Assembly (NCBI GenBank): GCA_028824555.1
Contig: JAPPDJ010000160.1
Coordinates: 1 to 55,619 of the forward strand
Direction of reading: 5' to 3'
Source: Gammaproteobacteria bacterium
Lineage (GTDB): Bacteria > Pseudomonadota > Gammaproteobacteria > Pseudomonadales > Azotimanducaceae
Length of the DNA: 55,619 nt
The notes under the pieces were generated by a model. That model had not been told where the DNA came from and ran no database searches. It was given only the letters and a program-made list of their open reading frames with translations. Numbering within the stretch: position 1 is the first letter of the stretch; each line of letters starts with the position of its first letter. Below, piece after piece: positions 25,564 through 33,278 of the stretch. The position numbers and the translations under genes are program-made.

Positions 25564-25878
25564 TCAGTCTGGATGCCGGTCGATGGTGACGACGGGGGAA
25601 AGCGCGATCAGCTCGTAGCCCTCGCCTTCCATGCAGGCGCGATAGGCGAGGAACTCCGGCGAGTCTCGCCGCGCGCCTTGCACGTTCATCTGCGTGTCGG
25701 AGAGGCAGCGCGAGTTGTGAAAGTTGTACTTCGCCACCGACACATCGGCGCGAGCCCAATGATGGGTCGGCTGGCCAATCTGGCTGCCCGAGTCGATGCT
25801 GGCGCAGCCGGCACCCGCCAGCAGAAGCCCGCCACACACCAGCTTTGCGCAAGGGACCAGCTTGTCCAATACACGCAC
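25564..25878 (-). CDS. Small lipoprotein of unknown function
   Basis: The 104-residue product has a basic start, a hydrophobic core (LVCGGLLLAGAG) and a candidate lipid-attachment cysteine (GAGC, residue 25; the -3 position is Gly, so the lipobox is atypical). The mature part contains YNFHNSRCLSDTQMNVQGAR and YRACMEGEGYELIALSP. The CMEGEGY motif, with two further cysteines, resembles small proteobacterial outer-membrane lipoproteins of unknown role. The GTG start at 25878 has GGAGA about 8 nt upstream; a longer frame to an ATG at 25965 is possible but would bury the signal peptide. It is convergent with murF across 48 bp. Confidence 0.7.
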   Translation of the reverse strand: MRVLDKLVPCAKLVCGGLLLAGAGCASIDSGSQIGQPTHHWARADVSVAKYNFHNSRCLSDTQMNVQGARRDSPEFLAYRACMEGEGYELIALSPVVTIDRHPD

Positions 25879-25946
25879 TTTTCCGTCTCCATCGAGACAG
25901 GGGCATTGGAACCTACGCCCCCCAAACGGAAAATGCAACTCCTTTG

Positions 25947-26034
25947 TAGGAATAAAAATCCGCAAATCCTAGGAATGTAATTCCGCTTCTCCCTAGGAAG
26001 GTTCTTCCGCGCGGGTTTAGGAAGAAAAATCCGC
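25947..26034. repeat. Four phased 'TAGGAA-N5-TTCCGC/ATCCGC' palindromes, 23-24 bp apart
   Basis: Units start at 25947, 25970, 25994 and 26018. Each reads TAGGAA, five variable bases, then (A/T)TCCGC and a 6-8-nt spacer. Units 2 and 3 hold exact small palindromes (GGAATGTAATTCC and GGAAGGTTCTTCC); units 1 and 4 are degenerate in the right arm (AATCC). The spacing is close to two helical turns, so the sites lie on one DNA face. The array lies 70-155 bp upstream of the lipoprotein start, between it and the 3' end of the binding-protein gene. It could be an operator array for the lipoprotein, or an unrelated short tandem repeat. Confidence 0.75.
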
Positions 26035-26110
26035 CTTGCGAGGGCCCTCGCACGGAGAAGGCACTCGCTCGAGGGCGTTCACTAGCGCCATGGTTGGGCG
26101 CGAACCCTTC

Positions 26111-27217
26111 TCACCGCGCAAGCCAAGTGGCGAAGCGCTCGTTCATCTCGTCGCCGTTGTCGCTCCACCATTGCCAGTCGCTGCGGAGCGAGTTGGCCAT
26201 GTTCTCTGGGCTCGTGGGCATGTGCGGACGCATGTCGACGCCGGTGGCGAGGTGGGTGGAAACGAACGGCAGGGCCGAGCGTCGGGCCGGGCTGTAGGCG
26301 ATGTACTTGCCGACCGCCGCAATGATTTCTGGTCGCGATGCGAAGCGGACGTACTTGAGGGCGTTCTCAAGCCTCGGCGTGCCGGCGACGATTCCGAGTG
26401 GGCCGTGGTCCAGCACCTGCCCGTCCCACACGATCACGAACGGCTGCCCTTCGAGAACCTGGGCGTTGAAGATGCGACCGTTGTAGGCGGTGGACATGGC
26501 GACCTCGCCGTCCGCCAGCATCTGCGGCGGCTGAGCGCCAGCTTCCCACCACACCACCTGATCCTTGATCGTGTCCAGTTTGCGGAAGGCGCGGGCGATG
26601 CCCTCGTCGGTGTCCATCACGGCGTACACCTGGTCCGGCGGCACGCCATCGGCCATGAGGGCGAACTCCATGTTGACCAGTGGCGAGCGCCGCATCCCCC
26701 GGCGGCCGGGGAAGCGTTCTAGATCGAAGAAGTCGGCGACGGTTTGCGGGGCACTGTCGCCCATTCGGTCGGCATTGTAGGCATAGACCGTGGAATAGAA
26801 GATGGTGCTGGCACCGCAGTCGCCGATGGTGTCTGGGAGATAGTCGTCCTCGATCGGCGTGCCGTCGGCGGAGGGGGCGAGGGTGGCGGCGTCCACCTCC
26901 TCCAACAATCCCTCGTCGCAGCCTCGGGTGGCATCCGCGACTTCCATGTCCACGACGTCCCAGCGCACCGCCCCGGTCTCGACTTGGGCGCGGATCTGGG
27001 CAAGGCCCCCGTTGTAGTCCTCGAGCCGCACCTCGATGCCCGTCTCGGCCATGAACGGCTTGATGATCGCCTCTTGGCAGGCGCGGGCGTACGAGCCGCC
27101 CCATGACACGACGGTAATCGTGTCGGCTTGCGTCGGCAGGGCGATGCCCACTGTGACGAAGAGGCCAGCCACTGTGAGGTTGGAGGCGAAGGGACGCCGG
27201 GACCCGAATATGGTCAT
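26111..27217 (-). CDS. Periplasmic substrate-binding protein (PotD/spermidine-putrescine-like ABC family)
   Basis: The 368-residue product has a signal peptide (FASNLTVAGLFVTVGIALPT then QA-DT), followed by TITVVSWGGSYARACQEAII and KPFMAETGIEV. EDYNGGLAQIRAQVETGAVR and WDVVDMEVADATRGCDEG follow, the layout of extracellular solute-binding family 1/PotD proteins. Such proteins deliver polyamines, opines or other small cations to an ABC importer, but no permease or ATPase genes are adjacent. ATG 27217 (MTIFGSRRPF) has GGAGAA just upstream and is preferred over 27250. It is divergent from moaA, with 138 bp between the starts. Confidence 0.88.
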   Translation of the reverse strand: MTIFGSRRPFASNLTVAGLFVTVGIALPTQADTITVVSWGGSYARACQEAIIKPFMAETGIEVRLEDYNGGLAQIRAQVETGAVRWDVVDMEVADATRGCDEGLLEEVDAATLAPSADGTPIEDDYLPDTIGDCGASTIFYSTVYAYNADRMGDSAPQTVADFFDLERFPGRRGMRRSPLVNMEFALMADGVPPDQVYAVMDTDEGIARAFRKLDTIKDQVVWWEAGAQPPQMLADGEVAMSTAYNGRIFNAQVLEGQPFVIVWDGQVLDHGPLGIVAGTPRLENALKYVRFASRPEIIAAVGKYIAYSPARRSALPFVSTHLATGVDMRPHMPTSPENMANSLRSDWQWWSDNGDEMNERFATWLAR

Positions 27218-27355
27218 GATCTTCTCCGAATGCGCTTGTTGGTCCAACATACCACCTACTGCGGCGTCCCTTCAGCGTTCGCGCTGCCTCCCTTGATTTC
27301 GTTCCACGCCCCGCAACAGGGTATGATCGGTGTTGCGCATGAACAGCACCCTCCC

Positions 27356-28321
27356 ATGATCGTCGACGCCCAAGGCCGGCGTTTCCGCAATCTTCGGCTC
27401 AGCCTCACTGCGGCCTGCAACTACGCGTGCACCTATTGCGTCCCGGACGGCAAACGGCTGCAGGCAGCGGCGCTTGAACTCACCGCCAGCGAACTCGTGC
27501 GCGCGGTGCGCCTGCTCATCGACTCGGCGGGGATCGAGAAGCTGCGCATCACGGGGGGCGAACCGCTGTTGTCGCCCAAATTCGAGGAAGTGTTGCCGCA
27601 GGTAATGGCGCTCGGGCTTCGAGACGTGTCGATCACCACCAATGGGCAGCTTCTGCCGCGCAAGGCGCGCACCGTGATTGATTCTGGCGTCCGCCGCATC
27701 AACGTCAGCCTCGACACCCTGGACCCGGTCCGCTTCCGCGCCATCGCCCGCAGCGGCGATCTCGAAACCGTGCTGTATGGGATCGACCTCATGCTCGAGG
27801 CTGGCCTCAAGGTAAAGGTCAACATGGTGCCCATGCGCACGGCGAATGTGGACCAAGTGCTGCCAATGCTCGACTATTGCCTCGATCGCGGCATCGAACT
27901 GCGCTACATCGAGCTTATGAACATGGGGCATCTGAAGCAGAGCGCGTCATTTGTTCGCGACTTTTTCGGCATGGAGGACATCCTTGCCCTGATCGGTTCG
28001 CGCTACGAGTACGCGAGGACCGACGCCGCCTTCGACTCCACTTCGGTGCGTTTCGAGGTGCCGGGGCGCGGCGTGTTCGGCATCATCGCCAACGAGTCGG
28101 AGCCGTTCTGCGCCTCCTGCACACGGCTCAGGCTTTCCTCCAACGGCTTCCTCTACGGCTGCCTGTCGAGCAGCCACCGCCACGACATGAAGGACCTCTT
28201 GGCGCTGCCGGACGATGGCGCCCGGGCCGCGTTGCAGCGGCTCCTGCTGGCGGCACTCGGCGACAAGCAGACCCTCTCGTTCGCCGGCGAAGTAACCGTG
28301 ATGAAGTTCATCGGTGGCTAG
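27356..28321 (+). CDS. moaA: GTP 3',8-cyclase MoaA (molybdenum cofactor synthesis)
   Basis: The 321-residue radical-SAM enzyme has the CNYACTYC cluster (C21, C25, C28), LRITGGEPLL, the C-terminal second cluster CASCTRLRLSSNGFLYGC (C252, C255, C269), and the catalytic C-terminal Gly-Gly (KFIGG). MoaA converts GTP to the cyclic pterin precursor of molybdopterin. This fits the molybdopterin hydroxylase at 2-4.7 kb, although other moa/moe genes are absent. The ATG at 27356 begins directly at the family's FRNLRLSLT block. The gene's last codons (TTCATCGGTGGCTAG) are repeated twice downstream. Confidence 0.92.
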   Translation: MIVDAQGRRFRNLRLSLTAACNYACTYCVPDGKRLQAAALELTASELVRAVRLLIDSAGIEKLRITGGEPLLSPKFEEVLPQVMALGLRDVSITTNGQLLPRKARTVIDSGVRRINVSLDTLDPVRFRAIARSGDLETVLYGIDLMLEAGLKVKVNMVPMRTANVDQVLPMLDYCLDRGIELRYIELMNMGHLKQSASFVRDFFGMEDILALIGSRYEYARTDAAFDSTSVRFEVPGRGVFGIIANESEPFCASCTRLRLSSNGFLYGCLSSSHRHDMKDLLALPDDGARAALQRLLLAALGDKQTLSFAGEVTVMKFIGG

Positions 28322-28472
28322 GACAACGCCGGCTCAGCAGTTGCGAAGCAACTGCCAACGCGCCCGCAAGGGCGCGCGTTCATCGGTGGCTAGTCCGCGA
28401 CAACGCTGGGGTTCAGCAGTTGAGAAGCAACTGCCAACGCGCCCGCGAGGGCGCGCGTTTATCGGCGGGTAG
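28306..28472 (+). repeat. Tandem duplication of the moaA 3' end with palindromic element
   Basis: A unit of about 75 nt runs from GTTCATCGGTGGCTAG, the last five codons of moaA, through CAGCAGTTGCGAAGCAACTG to CCAACGCGCCCGCAAGGGCG, CGC. It is followed at 28378 by a second near-copy that again starts GTTCATCGGTGGCTAG, and at 28457 by the beginning of a third (GTTTATCGGCGGGTAG). Duplicated stop codons mark a recent tandem amplification. The DUF1285 start lies about 20 bp further on. Confidence 0.88.
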
Positions 28473-28493
28473 TTGGCCGCGTCCTTTGTGGCG

Positions 28494-29030
28494 ATGGATC
28501 CATTCACGCAATTGCTGGAGACGGCGCAGAGCCGTCGCCTGCCGCCGGTGCATCTGTGGCAGCCGGAGCGGGTGGGCCGCATCGACATCCGCATCGCCGC
28601 CGACGGCACCTGGTTTCACGAAGGCGTCGCCATCCGCCGCATCGCCATCGCCCGCGTCTTCTCTACCATCCTGCGCTTGGAGGACGGCCAGCACTATCTG
28701 GTGACGCCCCCGGAAAAGCTCGCCATCGAGGTGGAGGACGCGCCGTTCATCGCCGTGGACATGGAATCAAGCGGGCAGGGGCAGGAACGCCGCCTGGTCT
28801 TCGCCACCAATCTCGACGACGCGGTGCTCGCGGACGCAGAACATCCCGTCGAAGTGGAAGGCACGGCCGACGAACCCCGCCCGTACGTGGAAGTCCGCGA
28901 TGGCCTCCGAGCGCTAATCGCCCGCAGCGTGTTCTACCGCATGGTGGACGAGGCGGAAACCGAGCCAAACGGCGAGGTGGTCATCTGGAGCGCTGGCACG
29001 CGGTTCGTGCTCGGTCAGGCCGGCGACTAG
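28494..29030 (+). CDS. DUF1285 family protein
   Basis: The 178-residue product reads LPPVHLWQPERVGRIDIRIA with ADGTWFHEGVAIRR, then IARVFSTILRLEDGQHYLVT, PPEKLAIEVEDAPFIAVDME, and RDGLRALIARSVFYRMVDEA, matching the DUF1285 layout (two small beta-barrel-like domains). The function is not established. ATG 28494 is chosen; an in-frame GTG at 28488 and a TTG at 28473 are alternatives lying in repeat DNA. Its TAG stop is part of a composite repeat (CTAGGAGGCTGCGCC), as at the end of hrpA. Confidence 0.85.
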   Translation: MDPFTQLLETAQSRRLPPVHLWQPERVGRIDIRIAADGTWFHEGVAIRRIAIARVFSTILRLEDGQHYLVTPPEKLAIEVEDAPFIAVDMESSGQGQERRLVFATNLDDAVLADAEHPVEVEGTADEPRPYVEVRDGLRALIARSVFYRMVDEAETEPNGEVVIWSAGTRFVLGQAGD

Positions 29031-29140
29031 GAGGCTGCGCCGTAAACGGCGCGGGCTCCTTCCGGAGTGGTGAGCGGATGCGAACCCGACGGCCAGCAGT
29101 TCGCGCAGCGAACTGCCGACGCGCCCGAAAGGGCGCGCTA
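29027..29140. repeat. Composite repeat abutting the DUF1285 stop (second copy)
   Basis: CTAGGAGGCTGCGCCGTAAA, then GTGGTGAGCGGATGCGAA, then CAGCAGTTCGCGCAGCGAAC and TGCCGACGCGCCCG, in the same order as 21685-21802 downstream of hrpA. From 29160 to 29240 a further pair of GGGGCGACCCTCGTGGTCGC / ACCACGGGCGAGAACAAGGG sequences forms loose inverted repeats before the etf-QO 3' end. No gene is seen in 29031-29280. Confidence 0.78.
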
Positions 29141-29280
29141 GGACGCGCTGGCCGGCCCCGCAGGGGCGACCCTCGTGGTCGCCGTGTTGGCCATACCACC
29201 GCCGTACATTCACGCGACCACGGGCGAGAACAAGGGTCGCCCCAGCGAGAGCCCGGAGTCATGCGCGCTGCGGCCTTCCC

Positions 29281-30942
29281 CTACATGTTCGGGTAGTTGG
29301 GACCGCCCATCCCTTCCGGCACCACCCAGGTGATGTTCTGGGCGGGGTCCTTGATGTCGCAGGTCTTGCAGTGGACGCAGTTCTGGGCGTTGATCTGGAA
29401 GCGGGACTCGCCAGCCTCCTCGATCACCTCGTAAACCCCCGCAGGGCAATAGCGCTGGGCCGGCTCGTCGAACATCGGCAGGTTGTCGCGGATCGGCACG
29501 GCGGCATCCGCGAGCGTCAGGTGGCAGGGCTGGTCCTCCTCGTGGTTGGTGCTCGAGAGGAACACCGACGAGAGCTTGTCGAAGGAGAGCTCGCCGTCCG
29601 GCTTCGGATAGTCGATTGCGGGTGCCTTCGCCGCCGGCAACAGGGTCGCGTGGTCGGGCGTCGGGTCGCTGAGCGTGAACGGCATGTGCCCGCGGGCGAC
29701 CTTCTGATCGACCCAGGCGTAGGCGGCACCAAACAGGGTGCCGAACTTGTGCAGTCCCGGCTGGATGTTGCGGGCAAGGTGCAGTTCCCGACCGAGCCAG
29801 GAGTCGTGCACGCGGTACTCGAAGTCCGCGAGTTCGGTGTTCTCCTCGCCCCGTTCGAGTGCGTCGAAAACGGATTCCGCCGCCAGCATCCCCGACTTCA
29901 TGGCCGTGTGCGAACCCTTGATCTTGAGGGCGTTCAGGAAGCCGGCGTCGTCGCCCACCAGCGCGGCTCCCGGCACCGTCAGGCGCGGCAGTGCCCGGAT
30001 GCCGCCCTTGACGATGGCGCGGGCACCATACGCCACGCGCCGCCCGCCCTGCAGCACGTCGGCGAACAGGGGATGGTGCTTGAGTCGCTGCAGTTCGTCG
30101 AAAGGCGACAGATGCGGATTGCGGTAGGACAAATCGACGATGATGCCAAGCGAAACCTGGTTGTTCGGCAGGTGGTAGAGGAACGACCCGCCGCTCGTGC
30201 CGCGCACCCGACCGAGCGGCCAGCCCACGGCATGCACCACGGCGCCCGGCTGGTGGCGTTCCGGGTCCACGTCCCAAAGCTCCTTCAGGCCGATGGCGTA
30301 GTGCTGGGTCGCGGAGTCCTTGGCGAGGCCGAACTTGGCCATGAGTTCCTTGCCGAGATGCCCGCGACAGCCCTCGGCGAACAGCGTGTACTTGGCGCGC
30401 AGCTCGTAGCCGGGCTCGAACACCGGCTTGCGCTCGCCGCTCGCGTCGACGCCCATGTCCTTGGTGGCAATCCCGCGCACGGAACCATCGTCCCCATAGA
30501 GAATCTCGGCGGCGGCGAAGCCCGGAAACACGTTCACGCCCAGTTCCTCGGCCTGGGTGCCGAGCCAGCGACAGAGATTGCCGAGCGAGAGGGCGTAGTT
30601 GCCGCGGTTCTTGCTCTCGCCGGGGATGGTCCACATGGGCAGGAGGATGCGGTTGGTGTCGTTGACGAGGAAGTAAAAGCGGTCGTCCGTGACCGGGTTG
30701 TCGAGCGGAGCGCCGTTCGCCGCCGCTTCGGGAAACAGCTCGCTGAGCGACTTCGGCGCCAGCACGGCGCCGGAGAGGATGTGGGCGCCGATCTCGGAGC
30801 CCTTCTCGACGAGGCAGACGGAAAGCTCGCGTCCGGCTTCGTTGCCGAGCTGCATCAGCCGGCAGGCGGCTGCCAAGCCAGAAGGCCCGCCGCCAACGAT
30901 GACGACATCGAAATCCATGGACTCGCGGGCTTGGTCTTCCAT
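29281..30942 (-). CDS. etfD: Electron transfer flavoprotein-ubiquinone oxidoreductase
   Basis: The 553-residue product has the N-terminal FAD-binding DVVIVGGGPSGLAAACRLMQ, EKGSEIGAHILSGAVLAP, and the ETF-QO blocks GYELRAKYTLFAEGCRGHLG, DDAGFLNALKIKGSHTAMKS and HLARNIQPGLHKFG. The C-terminal 4Fe-4S motif includes C-x18-20 spacing (RYCPAGVYE ... NCVHCKTCDIKDPAQNITW). It passes electrons from reduced ETF to ubiquinone at the inner membrane. ATG 30942 with GAGGA upstream is chosen over 30975. It is divergent from etfBA, as expected for the linked electron chain; a dispersed repeat lies in the 436-bp gap between them. Confidence 0.95.
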   Translation of the reverse strand: MEDQARESMDFDVVIVGGGPSGLAAACRLMQLGNEAGRELSVCLVEKGSEIGAHILSGAVLAPKSLSELFPEAAANGAPLDNPVTDDRFYFLVNDTNRILLPMWTIPGESKNRGNYALSLGNLCRWLGTQAEELGVNVFPGFAAAEILYGDDGSVRGIATKDMGVDASGERKPVFEPGYELRAKYTLFAEGCRGHLGKELMAKFGLAKDSATQHYAIGLKELWDVDPERHQPGAVVHAVGWPLGRVRGTSGGSFLYHLPNNQVSLGIIVDLSYRNPHLSPFDELQRLKHHPLFADVLQGGRRVAYGARAIVKGGIRALPRLTVPGAALVGDDAGFLNALKIKGSHTAMKSGMLAAESVFDALERGEENTELADFEYRVHDSWLGRELHLARNIQPGLHKFGTLFGAAYAWVDQKVARGHMPFTLSDPTPDHATLLPAAKAPAIDYPKPDGELSFDKLSSVFLSSTNHEEDQPCHLTLADAAVPIRDNLPMFDEPAQRYCPAGVYEVIEEAGESRFQINAQNCVHCKTCDIKDPAQNITWVVPEGMGGPNYPNM

Positions 30943-31011
30943 GTGGGATCCTCGTTGGGCTTGGCTCGTTTGCAATTATAGATGGGTCGGGTTGGCGGAC
31001 AGGCGGGCTCG

Positions 31012-31221
31012 CTTTTGGTGGATTTCCAACAGCAGTGCCTCGAAGCCGAGCCAACACCAACGTGCCGGCCGGAAAGCGCGGTCCCATACGCGACTCGAAG
31101 CGAGGGCCCATCACGCTCCTCCCGCCGAAGGCGAAGCAATCAAGGGCCCGAAGGAGCAACCAGCCGTCACCCCGCGAGACGGGCCTGTTGGTGGCAATAA
31201 AACGGCCCAGTTCCCTGCCGT
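31012..31221 (+). repeat. 'LEAEP' dispersed repeat, copy A
   Basis: A ~200-nt element recognised by CTCGAAGCCGAGCCAACACC, GTGCCGGCCGG, CGCGGTCCCA, GGCGAAGCAA and CCCGCGAGACGGGCC. Further copies are at 46780-46990 (same strand) and 50785-50995 (opposite strand). From CGAAGCC to CGCGAGAC the distance is exactly 132 nt in all three. The frame reading CLEAEPTPTCRPESAVPYAT is open here (30982-31200). It occupies much of the etf-QO/etfB divergent gap. The remaining 150 bp before etfB, with CGATGTAGGAAAATG at about 31309-31323, should hold the etf promoter. Confidence 0.75.
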
Positions 31222-31378
31222 CCGCGGCCAGGCGCCCCCGCCAGGGCGCGAACCTGGTCGGCGTTGCCGAATGCTGGCTTTTGTCATTGCCGGCGTGCCT
31301 TTTTTGTTGCGATGTAGGAAAATGCGCGGCTTTGTCGCGGCGCATGGGCAGCCGCGGCTTAGAACATGAGGTCGTTCA

Positions 31379-32131
31379 ATGAAGGTACTCGTACCCGTCA
31401 AGCGGGTGGTGGACGCCAACGTCAAGGTGCGGGTCAAACCCGACGGGACGGGCGTCGATCTCGGCAACGTGAAGATGGCGGTCAATCCGTTCTGCGAGAT
31501 CGGAATCGAGGAGGCCGTGCGGCTCAAGGAAGCCGGCGTCGCCGAAGAGGTGATCGCCGTGGCCGTGGGGGAGAGCACCGCGCAAGAGCAGCTTCGCACC
31601 TGCCTCGCCCTCGGCGCGGATCGCGCCATTCTGGTAGAGGCCGACGCTGCCCTCGAACCGCTGGCCGTCGCCAAGGTGCTAAAGGCCGTGTATGACAGCG
31701 AGCAACCGGGCATCGTTATCTTCGGCAAGCAGAGCATCGACGGCGACAACGGCCAGACGGGGCAGATGTTCGCGGCGCTGACGGGTCTTGCCCAAGGCAC
31801 GTTCGCCTCCAATGTGTCGGTGAACGGCGACAGTGCACAAGTCACCCGAGAGGTGGACGGCGGCCTGCAGACGGTGTCGCTGAAGATGCCTGTGGTCGTC
31901 ACCACGGACCTGCGCCTCAACGAACCCCGCTACGCCTCGCTGCCGAACATCATGAAGGCGAAGCGCAAGCCCCTCGACGTGACTTCGCCGGAGGCGCTGG
32001 GCGTCGACGTAACGCCCCGCACGGAAGTGCTCGACGTCGCGCCGCCGCCGGACCGACAGGCCGGCATCAAGGTCGAGAGCGTCGAGGATCTGGTGGACAA
32101 GCTCAAGAACGAAGCAAAGGTGATCGAATGA
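31379..32131 (+). CDS. etfB: Electron transfer flavoprotein beta subunit
   Basis: The 250-residue product starts [20 protein letters not shown] and contains [40 protein letters not shown], and [18 protein letters not shown], all EtfB signatures (AMP and partner-dehydrogenase recognition). With EtfA it accepts electrons from acyl-CoA dehydrogenases and hands them to ETF-QO, encoded divergently. It overlaps etfA by 4 nt (ATGA). Confidence 0.95.
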   Translation: MKVLVPVKRVVDANVKVRVKPDGTGVDLGNVKMAVNPFCEIGIEEAVRLKEAGVAEEVIAVAVGESTAQEQLRTCLALGADRAILVEADAALEPLAVAKVLKAVYDSEQPGIVIFGKQSIDGDNGQTGQMFAALTGLAQGTFASNVSVNGDSAQVTREVDGGLQTVSLKMPVVVTTDLRLNEPRYASLPNIMKAKRKPLDVTSPEALGVDVTPRTEVLDVAPPPDRQAGIKVESVEDLVDKLKNEAKVIE

Positions 32132-33057
32132 CCGTTCTCGTCATTGCCGAACACGACAACTCGGCTCTTCGGCCCGTAACCCTCAACGTCTTTGCCGCTG
32201 CACTCGAGATCGGCAGTGAAATCGACGTGCTGGTGGCCGGGGCTGGCTGCGCCTCGGTGGCGGACGAAGCCGCCGCAATCGACGGCGTGCGCAAGGTGCT
32301 GCTCGCGGACGCGCCGTGCTACGAACACCAGCTCGCCGAGAACATGGGCGCGCTGATTGCCGAGGTAGGGGCCGCCTACGACCACATCCTCGGTGCCCAC
32401 ACCACCACCGGCAAGAACTTCCTGCCGCGCGCGGCAGCGCTGCTCGACACGCAGATGGTGTCCGACATCATTGGCGTCGACGCGCCGGACACCTTCCGGC
32501 GTCCCATCTACGCCGGCAATGCCATCGCCACGGTGAAGTCCGGTGACGCGAAGCGCGTGGTTTCGGTGCGCGGCACCGGCTTCGATCCGGCCCCCGCAGG
32601 CGGCGGCAGCGGTGCGGTGGAGGCCGTTGGCACGGCCCACGACGAAGGCAAGTCGAGCTTCGTTGGCGAGGAGATCGCCGCGTCCGAACGCCCGGAACTG
32701 ACGGCCGCCACGGTCATCATCTCCGGCGGTCGCGGCATGCAAAGTGGCGACAACTTCGTTCTCCTCGAAGGCATCGCCGACAAGCTCGGAGCAGCCATCG
32801 GCGCATCCCGGGCAGCGGTGGACGCCGGCTTCGCCCCGAACGACATGCAGGTGGGCCAGACGGGCAAGATCGTCGCTCCCGACCTCTACATCGCGGTGGG
32901 CATCTCCGGCGCCATCCAGCACCTCGCCGGCATGAAGGATTCCAAGGTGATCGTCGCCATCAACAAGGACGAAGACGCACCCATTTTCCAAGTGGCGGAC
33001 TACGGCTTGGTGGCAGACCTCTTCAACGCCCTCCCTGAACTAGAAGCGGCGCTCTAG
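32128..33057 (+). CDS. etfA: Electron transfer flavoprotein alpha subunit
   Basis: The 309-residue product has the N-terminal [20 protein letters not shown] domain and the C-terminal FAD-binding signature, including [60 protein letters not shown] and [20 protein letters not shown]. It is translationally coupled to etfB. An acyl-CoA dehydrogenase at 45-46.7 kb is a likely electron donor. Confidence 0.95.
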   Translation: MTVLVIAEHDNSALRPVTLNVFAAALEIGSEIDVLVAGAGCASVADEAAAIDGVRKVLLADAPCYEHQLAENMGALIAEVGAAYDHILGAHTTTGKNFLPRAAALLDTQMVSDIIGVDAPDTFRRPIYAGNAIATVKSGDAKRVVSVRGTGFDPAPAGGGSGAVEAVGTAHDEGKSSFVGEEIAASERPELTAATVIISGGRGMQSGDNFVLLEGIADKLGAAIGASRAAVDAGFAPNDMQVGQTGKIVAPDLYIAVGISGAIQHLAGMKDSKVIVAINKDEDAPIFQVADYGLVADLFNALPELEAAL

Positions 33058-33130
33058 CGAGGCATTGGCAGCCTCCTCGAACAGCGCCTGCCGGCAAACA
33101 CCGAAGCAACAATCCCTGCCATGCGAGGGC

Positions 33131-33159
33131 CTCTCTGGAGGGAGGGCGTCCCGCCCTCC
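33131..33159. repeat. GC-rich hairpin downstream of etfA (terminator-like, dispersed element)
   Basis: CTCTCTGGAGGGAGGGCGTC then CCGCCCTCC contains GGAGGGCG and CGCCCTCC arms. It lies 75 bp after the etfA stop, so it may end the etf transcript, but no T-run follows. Its reverse complement is found in frame inside dnaX (11627-11652). The rest of 33058-33278 shows no gene. Confidence 0.55.
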
Positions 33160-33278
33160 AAGCGTGCCGAAGGCGCGCACGCAGCGGAGCCGGCCAAAAC
33201 TACCACCACATGCATCCCAGACAACATCAACGAAGTGCCAGCGGCCATCCGCCACGGCAGGAAGGTCAAAGCGAGACG

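Noticed and set aside
25947-26034. Possible CRISPR mini-array
   Set aside because: Units are only ~17 bp with 6-8-bp spacers and are themselves palindromic; this is far from CRISPR dimensions, and no cas gene is present.
29371-30981. 536-residue open frame antisense to ETF-QO
   Set aside because: Complementary-strand shadow. Its His/Arg/Val-rich composition is typical of antisense translation, while the other strand has all ETF-QO motifs.
30982-31200. 72-residue ORF (LEAEP frame) called as a gene
   Set aside because: It is part of a dispersed repeat and has no ribosome site at its ATG. It is reported as a repeat with coding potential as one hypothesis, not as a CDS.
33054-33269. 71-residue frame after etfA
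   Set aside because: It runs through the dispersed GGAGGGCG hairpin and has no good start; more likely repeat-derived chance frame.
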